From: Francisella uliginis | Lineage (GTDB): Bacteria > Pseudomonadota > Gammaproteobacteria > Francisellales > Francisellaceae | NCBI RefSeq assembly: GCF_001895265.1 | Contig: NZ_CP016796.1 | Coordinates: forward strand, 992,001 to 1,056,000 | Direction of reading: 5' to 3' | DNA: 64,000 bases | Shown here: piece by piece, positions 36,289-45,891 of the stretch | How the letters are laid out: every line of letters begins with the position of its first letter | Position numbering within the stretch: position 1 is the first letter of the stretch | Notes under the pieces: model-generated | The model's database searches: none | Told to the model about the DNA's origin: nothing | Seen by the model: the letters and a program-made list of their open reading frames with translations, nothing else | Position numbers and translations under genes: made by a program

Positions 36289-38661
36289 ATGAAATTTTCA
36301 CATAATTGGTTAAATGAATATTTAAGCGATACTCAAGATAGCCAAAATCTAGCAGATACATTAACTCTAGCAGGTTTAGAAGTTGATGCAATAGAACCAG
36401 TAGTAGCAGAAAAAGTAACAAATGTTGTAGTTGGACAAATCAAAAGTATCACAAAACATCCTGATGCAGATAAATTAAATATTTGTAGTGTTGATGTTGC
36501 AGAAGGAGAGCCTTTAACAATTGTTTGTGGTGCTAAAAATATTTATGAAGGTATGAAAGCTCCTGTAGCAAAGATAGGTGCAGTATTACCTGGTAATTTT
36601 AAAATTAAAAAATCCAAATTACGTGGACAAGCATCTTTTGGTATGATGTGTTCAGAAGAGGAGTTAGGCCTAGCTGAAAAAGCAGATGGTTTGATGGATC
36701 TACCTGTAGATGCTCCTGTAGGTGAAGATATTAATGAGTATCTAAAACTAGATGATAATATAATCGAAGTTGATCTGACACCAAATAGAGCAGATTGCTT
36801 AAGTGTATATGGTATTGCTAGAGAGGTATCAGCTCTTACAAAAGCTAAACTTAAAGAACTTGAAACTCCAGATATTGAAACAGATATCAAAGATACTAAA
36901 GAAGTAAATATCACAGCTACTGATGCATGTAAGTCATATTATGGATGTATCATTAAAAATGTAAATAATAATGTTCAAACACCATTATGGATGGTTGAAA
37001 AACTAAGAAGAAGTGGTGTTGGTAGTATCTCATTTTTTGTAGATGTGACAAATTATGTAATGCTTCTTACAGGTCAACCAATGCATGCTTTTGATCTTGA
37101 TAAGTTAGATGGCAGTATAAATGTACGTTATGCTAAACAAGATGAGGATCTAACACTTTTAGATGATACTCAAGTTAAGCTAGACTCAGATACTTTAGTA
37201 ATTGCAGATGATAAAAAAGCTTTAGCAATAGCAGGTGTTATGGGCGGTCTTGATTCATCTATAACTACTGATACTAAAGATATATTCTTAGAAAGCGCTT
37301 TCTTTGTTCCAGAGAAAATTGCTGGTAAAGCGCGTAAATATAACTTACATACAGATTCATCACATAGATTTGAAAGAGGTGTTGATCCTCAACTTGCTAA
37401 AAAAGCTATGAAATTAGCTATTAAACTAATTACAGAATTTGCAGGTGGGGAAGTAGCTCCTATTCACGGTAGTGAGGATTTAGAAAGCTTAAATAAACAA
37501 GTTAAAATTACTCTATCTATTGAAAAGTTAAATCGTGTTTTAGGTACTGATCTAACTATTGACTATGTTACAGAGGTTTTAGAAGCTCTACATATGGATG
37601 TTGATACAACTTTTGACAGTAATTGTATCGAGGTAGTAGCTCCATCATATCGTTTTGATATGGAGATACCTGAAGATTTAATCGAGGAAGTTGCACGTAT
37701 TTATGGATACTCAAAACTTCCTGAAACTATGCCTAAATATGCTGCTTCTAAAACTAATATCTCAGAAACTAAGCAATCATTTGATATCTTAAATGCTAGA
37801 TTAGTTGATAGAGGTTATCATGAAGCTATTAATTATAGTTTTATTGATCCAAAGTATGATGAATTTTTCTTTGAGCAAAAGGGTATAGCTATTCAAAATC
37901 CAATATCGCAAGACTTATCTATAATGAGACAGTCCTTGATACCAGGCTTGATAAATTCTTTTAAAGCAAATACAGCTCGTCAGCAAAATAGAATAAGAAT
38001 ATTTGAAAAGGGTGCTTGCTTTAAATTAGAAGATAATCAAAGAGTTCAATTTGATAAAATTGCGGGCTTAGCTTATGGTGAGTTACTAAATATAAATTGG
38101 TCAAATACTAAGAAAGTAGATTTCTTTGATGTTAAAGCTGATATTGAAGCATTGTGTAGTGATATTACTGATCTAAGTTTTGAAGTTTGTGATGATGTGA
38201 AATGGCTACATCCTGGACAATCAGCTTATATTTTAGCCGATGGTAAGAAAATTGGTCTAATAGGTGTAATTCATCCAAATGTATTAAAGACTTTCCAAAT
38301 TAAAGCAAAAGCTCCTATCGTATTTGAAATAGATTTAGAAGTTTTAACTAAGAAACAGATACCAAGCTTTGAAAAAATTTCTAAATATCCATCAGTATCA
38401 AGGGATATTTCATTCTTAGTGGATAAATCTGTACTTGCTGGAAATATTACAAAAGCAATAAAAGATTTAGATATAAATATTCTGAAAGATGTAAGCATTT
38501 TTGATATTTATGAGTCTCAAGAAAATGAAAGAAAAAGTATAGCATTAAGTATGCTTTTCCAGGATAATGCTCAAACTTTAGATGATAAAGTAATTATAGA
38601 AAGTACAGATAAAGTTTTAGAAACTCTAAAAACTAAGTTTGATATTGAGCAAAGAATGTAA
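36289..38661 (+). CDS. pheT: Phenylalanyl-tRNA synthetase beta subunit
   Basis: The 790-residue subunit has the complete domain order: an EMAP/tRNA-binding domain (about 40-150), B3/B4 editing domain (about 215-370), B5 (about 400-470), the inactive catalytic-like core, and a C-terminal anticodon-binding FDX-ACB domain (about 695-790, FEKISKYPSVSRDISFLVD). It partners PheS, encoded 20 bp upstream. No ihfA follows, unlike in enterobacteria. Confidence 0.98.
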   Translation: MKFSHNWLNEYLSDTQDSQNLADTLTLAGLEVDAIEPVVAEKVTNVVVGQIKSITKHPDADKLNICSVDVAEGEPLTIVCGAKNIYEGMKAPVAKIGAVLPGNFKIKKSKLRGQASFGMMCSEEELGLAEKADGLMDLPVDAPVGEDINEYLKLDDNIIEVDLTPNRADCLSVYGIAREVSALTKAKLKELETPDIETDIKDTKEVNITATDACKSYYGCIIKNVNNNVQTPLWMVEKLRRSGVGSISFFVDVTNYVMLLTGQPMHAFDLDKLDGSINVRYAKQDEDLTLLDDTQVKLDSDTLVIADDKKALAIAGVMGGLDSSITTDTKDIFLESAFFVPEKIAGKARKYNLHTDSSHRFERGVDPQLAKKAMKLAIKLITEFAGGEVAPIHGSEDLESLNKQVKITLSIEKLNRVLGTDLTIDYVTEVLEALHMDVDTTFDSNCIEVVAPSYRFDMEIPEDLIEEVARIYGYSKLPETMPKYAASKTNISETKQSFDILNARLVDRGYHEAINYSFIDPKYDEFFFEQKGIAIQNPISQDLSIMRQSLIPGLINSFKANTARQQNRIRIFEKGACFKLEDNQRVQFDKIAGLAYGELLNINWSNTKKVDFFDVKADIEALCSDITDLSFEVCDDVKWLHPGQSAYILADGKKIGLIGVIHPNVLKTFQIKAKAPIVFEIDLEVLTKKQIPSFEKISKYPSVSRDISFLVDKSVLAGNITKAIKDLDINILKDVSIFDIYESQENERKSIALSMLFQDNAQTLDDKVIIESTDKVLETLKTKFDIEQRM

Positions 38662-38782
38662 ATTGTTTTAGTTCATAAAGTTTATTAATAAAATACTCAC
38701 TTGAACCAAAGTCTAGGGGGGGAGTTATAAATAAGTATCCTTGGATAAAAAAGAGAGTATTCTATTAATATTTGAGGCTTAT

Positions 38783-39652
38783 TTAAGCTTGTAAAATTAA
38801 GTTTTTCTGCTTACCTAAACCTTGTATTTCTAATTCAAGTATATCATTCTCTTTTAAATAACGAGTTTGTTCACCAAGAATCTCATTTTCTAACTGAACA
38901 CCTTTAGGTGTACCTGTTAAAATAACATCGCCTGGCTCTAAGGTGAAGTACTCACTTAACTTAGATATTAAATAAGGAATACTAAATATCATTGTTTGTG
39001 TAGAGCCATCTTGGACAAACTCATTATTTACTTTGGTTTTTATAAAAAGGTTTCTAGGATCTATTTCATCTTTAGTAACTAAATATGGTCCAAGAGGACA
39101 GAAGGAGTCACAACTCTTTCCCATATTATATTGTCCAGGCTTTTGAAATTGTAAGCTTCTATCTGAAACGTCATTACCAATACAATATCCAAAGATATAT
39201 TCATTAGCTTGATCTTCTTTGATGTTTTTTGCAGTTTTACCAATAATTACTGCTAATTCATTTTCATAGTCGAGTTTTCCACCAATTTTAGGAATATATA
39301 TAGGATCATACGGACCAGTAATACTACTTGATGGCTTTTGGAAAAATATAAAACTCTCAGGTTTAACTTTTGGTCCGCCAAGAAAATCTACTCTTTCTAA
39401 ATGATCTAAATAGTTCATGCCTATAGCAACAATTTTTCCAGGATTAGATATACAGCTTTGTATATTTTCTTTTTGTATATTTTCTGAGAGAATTGGTAAG
39501 GAACTTAAATTAAAGTTATTTACTATAGACTTTAGTGCATTAATATTTTGCGGAGATATCTCTTGTGTAAGGTTTTTAATATTAAATAGTGTATTATTTG
39601 ATAATATACATGGGTATATATTGCCCTTATGTTTGTAACGTAAGAATTTCAT
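38783..39652 (-). CDS. Fumarylacetoacetate hydrolase (FAH) family protein
   Basis: The 289-residue protein has a typical FAH C-terminal catalytic domain: IGMNYLDH, the metal-binding E-x-E at DYENELAVIIG, the aspartate in GYCIGNDVSDRSLQ, and EPGDVILTGTPKGV. Members hydrolyse or decarboxylate C-C bonds in 1,3-dicarbonyl acids. No related catabolic genes are adjacent, so the substrate cannot be named. It stands alone and is transcribed toward pheT. Confidence 0.9.
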   Translation of the reverse strand: MKFLRYKHKGNIYPCILSNNTLFNIKNLTQEISPQNINALKSIVNNFNLSSLPILSENIQKENIQSCISNPGKIVAIGMNYLDHLERVDFLGGPKVKPESFIFFQKPSSSITGPYDPIYIPKIGGKLDYENELAVIIGKTAKNIKEDQANEYIFGYCIGNDVSDRSLQFQKPGQYNMGKSCDSFCPLGPYLVTKDEIDPRNLFIKTKVNNEFVQDGSTQTMIFSIPYLISKLSEYFTLEPGDVILTGTPKGVQLENEILGEQTRYLKENDILELEIQGLGKQKNLILQA

Positions 39653-39865
39653 AGTAAGACTCCTTTTTTATAGAAATAAATCATTTGAATCAATGATTTT
39701 ATTCAGGATTTAGTTCTAATTGTTTAAATATGATGCAGTGTACCGAAAATAATGCAAGATTAATTTAATGCTTATTTAATGTTATATTATAATAAAAGTA
39801 ATATGAACTATATTTTAGAAGCTAACTTAGATTTTTTAGTAAAATAATTAGAGGTATGTGAATTT

Positions 39866-41278
39866 ATGAATCAAATTAAAAAAGCCATATTAATTACATT
39901 TGCTTCATGTATATCTATCCTAATTTTATATCTATTAGATATAAGTGATTTTATGATATATTTTTGGACTATTATTTTTTCTATATTCTCAGCGATTAGC
40001 TGCTCGAGGGTTAAGAAGGCTGATCAGGTTTGGTTTATTTTAAAGTCTAGTCTTTTAAGTATTTTGGTTATTTTTATAACTTCATTTAGTTTATATTTTT
40101 CATTACCAATATTTTTGCTAGTATTATTCCTGAGTGTTTTTTTCTGTTATTCGATTCCTGCTATTTTTAACTATTGTGATAGGTTAAGTGTTTTTTTAGT
40201 AGTTTATATTGTTACAGCATTTCTATTTAAACAACAAATACAGTTAGATTTTTGGTTAAGTGTGAGCCATTTTATTTGCGGGTTATTTTTAGGCACGGCT
40301 ACTACGATATTATGTTTATTAATTTTACCTAGAATTGATTTTCCGGAAGTCCGTAAGGTAGGGTTTAACCAGTATCATTTAGCGCTAAGAGCGGCATGTG
40401 CTATTTGTTTAGGTTTTTTAATATTTAATATAACACCTTTGTATAACTTTGCTTGGATTTGTTATTCAATTTTAGTTTCATTAAGACTTAATGTTGCAGA
40501 TTCAATTAAAGTTAGTATCCAACGCTTATCAGCAACAATAATTGGTATAATCTTAGGAAGCATATTGAGTTATGAGGCATTTATATATTTTCCAAGCTCA
40601 ATATATGCAACTACTATTTTATTATTATTTTTAACAATAGTTTTTATTGAGAAAAATTATTTTCTGGGAGTGTTATTTGTTACGATGATGCTCTCAAATA
40701 TTTTTTATATTATTAATCCTATAGGATATACAATTACTAGCTATTTATTAGTAAGGATTAGTGATACTTTAGTTGGTTTGGGTATAGGTATATTTTGTTC
40801 TTTATTAATATTACCAAAATATGTTTTTTATGAGTTAAGGCTAGAGTTGATAGATATCTTAATAGGACTAAGTGAGATATGTAAAAGCTCTAAGAAAGAG
40901 AGTTTTAAAAATTTAGACTCATCATTTGATTCATTTAATACAAGTTATATTAAGTCTAAATATGAACCTATTTCGTTATTCTCTAATAGATTTCCTTTCT
41001 TAGAAGAAATGATGCCGCATCTAGATCAAGTGTATAGTTTTATTAAAGGCAAAAACTTTGAAAAGGCCAGTAATTTAGATTTAGAAATACTTTCTAATAG
41101 ACTAGAAAATTTAATATACCTAATACAGACAAGAGGTAATCCAAGATTTTCTAATTATTTATTAGATAAAAAAATTAGTAATAAAGATATTTTAAATATT
41201 GAAAATCATGTTTTCTCCATCCAAGAAATTTATTTGTCTATGTTAGCAGTTAAAGAATGGAAATTTGATTTCAAATAA
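39866..41278 (+). CDS. FUSC-family inner-membrane transporter (aromatic acid exporter type)
   Basis: The 470-residue protein has two clusters of hydrophobic helices (about 5-150 and 170-320) and a cytoplasmic C-terminal region, the layout of the FUSC/aromatic acid exporter family. The start YxxxLRLNVADSIKVSIQRLSATIIGIILG of the second half matches the conserved loop-helix of that family. Efflux of aromatic or toxic acids is inferred. It ends 1 bp from the convergent YdcF-like gene. Confidence 0.75.
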   Translation: MNQIKKAILITFASCISILILYLLDISDFMIYFWTIIFSIFSAISCSRVKKADQVWFILKSSLLSILVIFITSFSLYFSLPIFLLVLFLSVFFCYSIPAIFNYCDRLSVFLVVYIVTAFLFKQQIQLDFWLSVSHFICGLFLGTATTILCLLILPRIDFPEVRKVGFNQYHLALRAACAICLGFLIFNITPLYNFAWICYSILVSLRLNVADSIKVSIQRLSATIIGIILGSILSYEAFIYFPSSIYATTILLLFLTIVFIEKNYFLGVLFVTMMLSNIFYIINPIGYTITSYLLVRISDTLVGLGIGIFCSLLILPKYVFYELRLELIDILIGLSEICKSSKKESFKNLDSSFDSFNTSYIKSKYEPISLFSNRFPFLEEMMPHLDQVYSFIKGKNFEKASNLDLEILSNRLENLIYLIQTRGNPRFSNYLLDKKISNKDILNIENHVFSIQEIYLSMLAVKEWKFDFK

Positions 41279-41279
41279 G

Positions 41280-41963
41280 TTAAAAATAAGCCCTTATAAT
41301 TCCAAAATACTCATGAATAATTCTTTGAGTTATATAGAAGTTATAAGCACTTGGTAATACTTTAATATTTGGAACAAGTTTGGATGAAGCTAAACTCATA
41401 GTATTTATATCAAATTTATCAAAGAGTATTTTAGCTCTTTTATAATGAATACCTCCAGTAATTAAACAATAAGTTTTATCTTTTTTTATAAGCTCTTTAG
41501 TATACTTGGCATTTTGATAAGTATTTTTAGATTTCTTTTCTAGTAGAATATCAGAGTTAGGTATACCTAACTTATATAATTCTTTGGCATAAATTTCAGC
41601 TTCTGATATTTTATATCTAGTAGGAACTCCACCAGTTACAATAATTTTTTGCGGGTATTTATTATAAACTTCCGCAGTCTTAATTATACGGTCATATGCT
41701 CCAAGGCTTGGTTCTAACGTTCCAAAAGCATCGTTTAGGCCAGCTCCTAACATGATAATACCGTCTGTTTTGGCACAGACTGCTATATTTGAAGTTTCTG
41801 ACTGAATTGGTTTTGCTAGAATATACCCTAAAATACCACTACCAGTTAGGTAATAAAATATAGTTATAAGTATTAAAAAATATCTTAAGTATCCTTTTGA
41901 TAGAATACATCCAATAATTAAAACAATTAAAAATAAACAACCAAGATCTAATAAACTACTCAT
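41280..41963 (-). CDS. YdcF-like DUF218 membrane protein
   Basis: From the ATG at 41963 the protein has 227 residues. An earlier in-frame ATG at 42053 would overlap folE by 77 bp and adds a poorly conserved stretch, so I prefer the later start, 13 bp after folE. Two N-terminal hydrophobic segments precede a DUF218 domain: IIMLGAGLND, PQKIIVTGGVP, SEAEIYAKELYKLGIP, LLEKKSKNTYQNAKY and CLITGGIHYKRA. Family members such as ElyC/YdcF affect envelope biogenesis in E. coli; the biochemical role is unclear. It is co-directional with folE. Confidence 0.85.
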   Translation of the reverse strand: MSSLLDLGCLFLIVLIIGCILSKGYLRYFLILITIFYYLTGSGILGYILAKPIQSETSNIAVCAKTDGIIMLGAGLNDAFGTLEPSLGAYDRIIKTAEVYNKYPQKIIVTGGVPTRYKISEAEIYAKELYKLGIPNSDILLEKKSKNTYQNAKYTKELIKKDKTYCLITGGIHYKRAKILFDKFDINTMSLASSKLVPNIKVLPSAYNFYITQRIIHEYFGIIRAYF

Positions 41964-41976
41964 TCTTAAACCATAT

Positions 41977-42591
41977 CTATTTTGCAAAAAAACCACCAAG
42001 CATTTGAGTATAAGTTTCAGTATCTTTATTATTACATCCTCTAAATGACACACAAGTATGTTTAGCAGTTATCTTTACAGAGACATCTTGTGTACCGAGG
42101 ATAAATTTTAAACTTTCAAATATTTGTGCAGTCATTCTTTCTTGTATCTGAGGACGTCTAGAAAAAAAATCACAAATACTATTTATGCGACAAAGGCCTA
42201 TAATATTATTATTTTTTGGAATAAATGAAACCTCAGCAGTACCTTCAAATGGCACAAAGTGATGCTCACAAAAAGACATTATAGTAATATTTTTTTGGGT
42301 TAAAACTCCATTATATTTGAATTCATTTTCATATAAAGCACAAGCGGGGAAATTATTATAATCAAGACCATTGAATATTTCTTGAGAAAACATTCTTGCT
42401 ATTCTAAACGGAGTTTTATCAAATTCATGAGTTTCTAGACCTAAAGTATCTAATATTTCACGATACGCCTTAGAGATCTTTTGTATTTTTGTATCATTAT
42501 CTATGTTGAATTGTCTTGGTTGTTCTAAACCTAGTTTTATTAGATGGTCACGAACATTTTTACCTAGTTCAGAGCAGTATGTGTTTGACAT
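41977..42591 (-). CDS. folE: GTP cyclohydrolase I (FolE)
   Basis: The 204-residue enzyme converts GTP to dihydroneopterin triphosphate, the first step of folate synthesis. Zinc ligands are visible as C108 and H111 in SFCEHHFVPF and C180 in KHTCVSFRG, and RRPQIQERMTAQI is the conserved substrate-side helix. Length is slightly below the E. coli protein (222). It is divergent from the RhlE-type helicase gene across 128 bp. Confidence 0.96.
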   Translation of the reverse strand: MSNTYCSELGKNVRDHLIKLGLEQPRQFNIDNDTKIQKISKAYREILDTLGLETHEFDKTPFRIARMFSQEIFNGLDYNNFPACALYENEFKYNGVLTQKNITIMSFCEHHFVPFEGTAEVSFIPKNNNIIGLCRINSICDFFSRRPQIQERMTAQIFESLKFILGTQDVSVKITAKHTCVSFRGCNNKDTETYTQMLGGFFAK

Positions 42592-42719
42592 TTTTAGTCT
42601 TAAATCTCATATAATCGAGTATTAGCGATATTATATTATTTAATAAATCATCTTTATAGAGTAAATGTTAATTATTAGTGTTAATATAGCTAGGTTAAAA
42701 ATATAGGAAATAAAAATTC

Positions 42720-44060
42720 ATGCAATTCTCAGATCTAGGTTTAAACTCTTCAATTTGTAGTGCTTTAGAAAAAAAAGGCTATACAAAACCAACACCAATC
42801 CAGTCAAAATCTATTCCATTAATTTTAAAAGGCCATGATGTTATGGCATCAGCACAAACTGGGACAGGTAAAACAGCGGGTTTTACACTACCTATTATAC
42901 AAAAGCTTTTAGATCAGCCTAAAGCTCAGGCAAATAAAATTAAAGTTTTGGTTTTAACACCAACAAGAGAGCTAGCTGCACAAATCCAAGATCAGGTTAG
43001 ATTATATGGTGAGAATACTCATATACGTTCAGCGGTTGTATTTGGTGGAGTAAGTATAAATCCACAAATGATGAAGTTACGTAAAGGTGTAGAGATACTT
43101 ATAGCTACTCCAGGTAGGTTACTTGATTTATATAGTCAAAATGCTATTAAATTCGATAGCTTGAATACTTTAGTTCTTGATGAAGCAGATAGAATGTTAG
43201 ATATGGGATTCATAAATGATTTAAAGAGAATTCATAAACTTTTACCTAAAAAGATTCAAACTTTAATGTTTTCGGCTACTTTCTCACCAGAGATTAAAAA
43301 GTTAGCAAATGAGTTTCTTAATAATGCTCAATCTGTATCTGCTGATGTTGTAAACACTACCGTTAAGAAAATTACACAGAAGATTTACACTTTAGATAAA
43401 GCTAATAAAATTAATGCGCTAATAGCCTTAATTAAAGAACAAAATTTACATCAAGTATTAGTTTTTTCTCGTACTAAGCATGGTGCAAACAAAATTTCTG
43501 AAAAGCTTAATAAAGCAGATATAACAAGTAGTGCTATTCATGGTAACAAAAGCCAAACAGCTCGTACAAAAGCATTAGCTGATTTTAAAGCAAAAGAAAT
43601 AAATGTATTAGTCGCTACAGATATAGCTGCTCGTGGTATCGATATTGCACAGCTTCCATGTGTTATAAATCTTGATTTGCCAAATGTTGCTGAGGACTAT
43701 GTTCATAGAATTGGTAGGACTGGTAGAGCAGGACAAGATGGTTTAGCAATATCTTTAGTTAGTGCAGATGAAGTAGAATCATTATCAAATATTGAGCATT
43801 TGATAGGCCATCTTTTACCTCGTAATGATCTTGAGGGCTTTGAAGCTACTCATAATGTACCTGTAACTAGTATGTCACGTAAGACTAAAGTAAAAAAGAT
43901 TAATGAGGTTAAGATAATTGCAGCTAAAAGAGCTAACAAAAATAGTAGAAACAGTACTCAAAAGAAAACTTCAAACCATAATAAAGATTTCGCTAAAAAG
44001 ATTAGACAAAAAATTAATGCTAATAAAAGTGTTAGAAAACCTAAGAGTGACGTATCATAA
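42720..44060 (+). CDS. rhlE: DEAD-box RNA helicase, RhlE type
   Basis: The 446-residue helicase has the Q motif (F3 and PTPIQ), Walker A AQTGTGKT at 45-52, PTRELA, VLDEADRMLDMGF, the SAT motif, and HRIGRTGRAG. The C-terminal tail (from about 385) is lysine- and asparagine-rich, as common in RhlE proteins that act on ribosome assembly or RNA turnover. The RhlE subgroup is assigned from the short N-terminus and the DMGF motif. Confidence 0.93.
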   Translation: MQFSDLGLNSSICSALEKKGYTKPTPIQSKSIPLILKGHDVMASAQTGTGKTAGFTLPIIQKLLDQPKAQANKIKVLVLTPTRELAAQIQDQVRLYGENTHIRSAVVFGGVSINPQMMKLRKGVEILIATPGRLLDLYSQNAIKFDSLNTLVLDEADRMLDMGFINDLKRIHKLLPKKIQTLMFSATFSPEIKKLANEFLNNAQSVSADVVNTTVKKITQKIYTLDKANKINALIALIKEQNLHQVLVFSRTKHGANKISEKLNKADITSSAIHGNKSQTARTKALADFKAKEINVLVATDIAARGIDIAQLPCVINLDLPNVAEDYVHRIGRTGRAGQDGLAISLVSADEVESLSNIEHLIGHLLPRNDLEGFEATHNVPVTSMSRKTKVKKINEVKIIAAKRANKNSRNSTQKKTSNHNKDFAKKIRQKINANKSVRKPKSDVS

Positions 44061-44061
44061 A

Positions 44062-44349
44062 CTAGGTACAAGCTTTAAATTTCTCAATCTCAATTTCTAC
44101 ATCTAGATCTTTAATCTCTGCTAAAAAGTTTTGAACATGTTTAGAATCCATATGAACTTTATGACTATTTTCGTCTGTAAAAGTTATAACTTCAAATACA
44201 GTTCCATCTTTATTGCAGCCTAACTCATAATGAATGCATCCTAGTTCTGAATTTATTGGCTCTATAAGTTTTTTTGCAAGTTCATAGAGTTCTGAATTTC
44301 GGCCATTTTTAGAATCTAATCTAACAAAAACAATTATTTTTTCTGACAT
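44062..44349 (-). CDS. ABM-domain monooxygenase-like protein (YgiN type)
   Basis: The 95-residue protein is a single dimeric alpha+beta barrel domain of the antibiotic-biosynthesis-monooxygenase family: IIVFVRLDSKNGRNSELYELAKKLI, then GCIHYELGCNKDGTVFEVITFTDENSHKVHMDSKHVQNF. Family members include quinol monooxygenases and haem-degrading enzymes. No specific activity can be assigned. It is convergent with rhlE (1 bp apart) and divergent from the Fur-controlled exporter. Confidence 0.85.
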   Translation of the reverse strand: MSEKIIVFVRLDSKNGRNSELYELAKKLIEPINSELGCIHYELGCNKDGTVFEVITFTDENSHKVHMDSKHVQNFLAEIKDLDVEIEIEKFKACT

Positions 44350-44506
44350 AAGCTCTCCATTGCTATATTTGATTTTTAAACTATATGTAGCTTAAATTTA
44401 GTCTATCATAGTTTTAATATAAGAGTTATTTTGATAAGTATCTATTATGATATATTCTTAATTAAGTATTTATTAATATTATTTTAACAATTTGCCTTTA
44501 AATCTT

Positions 44507-44535
44507 TTGACAAATCTTTTAGCCTTCCATATTAT
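44507..44535 (+). promoter_or_regulatory. Near-consensus sigma-70 promoter upstream of the MFS exporter
   Basis: TTGACA (44507-44512) and TATTAT (44530-44535) are separated by exactly 17 bp. The -35 is perfect and the -10 has one mismatch. Transcription should begin around 44541-44543, inside the Fur box that follows. Confidence 0.75.
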
Positions 44536-44536
44536 C

Positions 44537-44555
44537 CGTAATAATAATCATTATC
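44537..44555. promoter_or_regulatory. Fur box overlapping the transcription start
   Basis: The 19 bp at 44537-44555 (core AATAATAATCATTATC) match 16 of 19 positions of the classical Fur consensus GATAATGATAATCATTATC. It sits directly downstream of the -10 element, where a bound repressor would block initiation. This predicts iron-repressed expression of the exporter at 44646. Confidence 0.8.
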
Positions 44556-44645
44556 ATTACTTGTTATCGCTATAAATTAGTTTTTTAGACAAATATATCT
44601 ATGGTGAAACTAGCAAGTTTTATATAAAAATATTTAGGAGAAAAA

Positions 44646-45854
44646 ATGCCTGATCATACTAAATCAGCCTTAAGTTTTGTTTTATTAACCTGGTTTTTAG
44701 GAAATTTAAATGTTTACTTTTTTATGCCATTTCTACCATTGATCAAACAGGACTTTATGGCTTCGGCAATGATAGTGCAATACACTATTTCAATATTCTA
44801 TATCTGCAAAGCTGGAGGAATGTTACTTTTTGGAACCATGGGAGAAGTAATTGGTCGTAGAAAGGTAATGCTTATAGGAATTGCTATGATTTGTATAGCC
44901 AGTTTTGTGAGTTTATTTATTACTGATATGAGAGTGCTTTTAATTTGTAGGATGTTCCAAGGTTTAGGAGTAAGTGCTACAGTACTGATGGGGCGTACCA
45001 TTATAAATGATATTTATGAAGGTAAAGAAGCTGCTCGTGTATTTAGTAAGGTAATGTTGGCTGCATGTATTATAATTACATTACTACCGATATTAGGTGG
45101 ATATATAGCCAAATTAGATAGTTATAGAATTGCATTTTTTGTAATAATGGCTTATACCTTAGTTATTGGATTGTTTGCTTACTTTTTCTTGCCTGAAACC
45201 TCTAAGACTGAAAATAAAGAAAAGTTTGAGATTTCTGCGGTATTTAAATACTATCTAATAGTTATAAGAGAGAGATATTTCTTAGCATTTATCTTATGTA
45301 CTATCTTTGTAGTAGCAGGGGAGTCTGTATTTGATACAGCTTCACCATTATTAATGATGAATACATATGGTTTTTCAACTATTAGTTATGGATACTTTGT
45401 AAGCTTTATGTCATTAATTAGTTGGGTAGGCATCTTAGCTGCAGGAGCGTTACTTAAAAAATATTCTTTAGAAGAGATTATGGGTGTTGGTGCTATATTA
45501 TCGCTAATTTCTGGCTTAATTATTCTTTTACAAATATTCTCAGGTACTATTCATTTAGTTTTCTTTATCATAAGTATGATTACATTTTTCTTGGGTAGTG
45601 GTTTTATACTTACAGTATTTAATGTCGGAGTAGTTAAGAATCATCAAAAGACAGTAAGTATTGCATCTTCAGCATCACTCTTCTTATATTTTTCATGCTC
45701 TGCATTAGGAAGTTTTATTATTAGTCACTTCTCTAATAAAACGATTATGCCTCTTGCTATTGCAATGATTATATTATGTTTTATAGTATTTTTATTTTGG
45801 CTTGTTCTTTTAGCACCATTGATAAGACTAAACTCTAAAGAGAATTATGCGTAA
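44646..45854 (+). CDS. MFS exporter (Bcr/CflA-like), Fur-controlled
   Basis: The 402-residue protein has 12 predicted membrane spans and the loop-2/3 motif GEVIGRRKVML; RMFQGLGVSATVLMGRTIINDIYEG is typical of Bcr/CflA-type drug exporters. TTAGGAG precedes the ATG. The upstream promoter is overlapped by a near-consensus Fur box, so the gene should be induced by iron limitation. Export of a siderophore or related metabolite is therefore plausible, but no siderophore genes are in this window. Confidence 0.85.
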   Translation: MPDHTKSALSFVLLTWFLGNLNVYFFMPFLPLIKQDFMASAMIVQYTISIFYICKAGGMLLFGTMGEVIGRRKVMLIGIAMICIASFVSLFITDMRVLLICRMFQGLGVSATVLMGRTIINDIYEGKEAARVFSKVMLAACIIITLLPILGGYIAKLDSYRIAFFVIMAYTLVIGLFAYFFLPETSKTENKEKFEISAVFKYYLIVIRERYFLAFILCTIFVVAGESVFDTASPLLMMNTYGFSTISYGYFVSFMSLISWVGILAAGALLKKYSLEEIMGVGAILSLISGLIILLQIFSGTIHLVFFIISMITFFLGSGFILTVFNVGVVKNHQKTVSIASSASLFLYFSCSALGSFIISHFSNKTIMPLAIAMIILCFIVFLFWLVLLAPLIRLNSKENYA

Positions 45855-45872
45855 TCGAAAAAAATGTTATAA

Positions 45873-45891
45873 ATCTGAGTTACTCAGATTG
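45873..45891. terminator. Bidirectional hairpin terminator between the exporter and the dioxygenase gene
   Basis: AATCTGAG (45873-45880) and CTCAGATT (45884-45891) form a perfect 8-bp stem with a 3-base loop. On the minus strand it is followed a few bases later by a run of seven T; on the plus strand by a T/C-rich stretch. It overlaps the last codons and the stop of the minus-strand gene. Confidence 0.65.

Noticed and set aside
41964-42053. Longer start for the YdcF-like gene
   Set aside because: It would overlap folE by 77 bp and adds no conserved sequence; the ATG at 41963 leads directly into the membrane segments.
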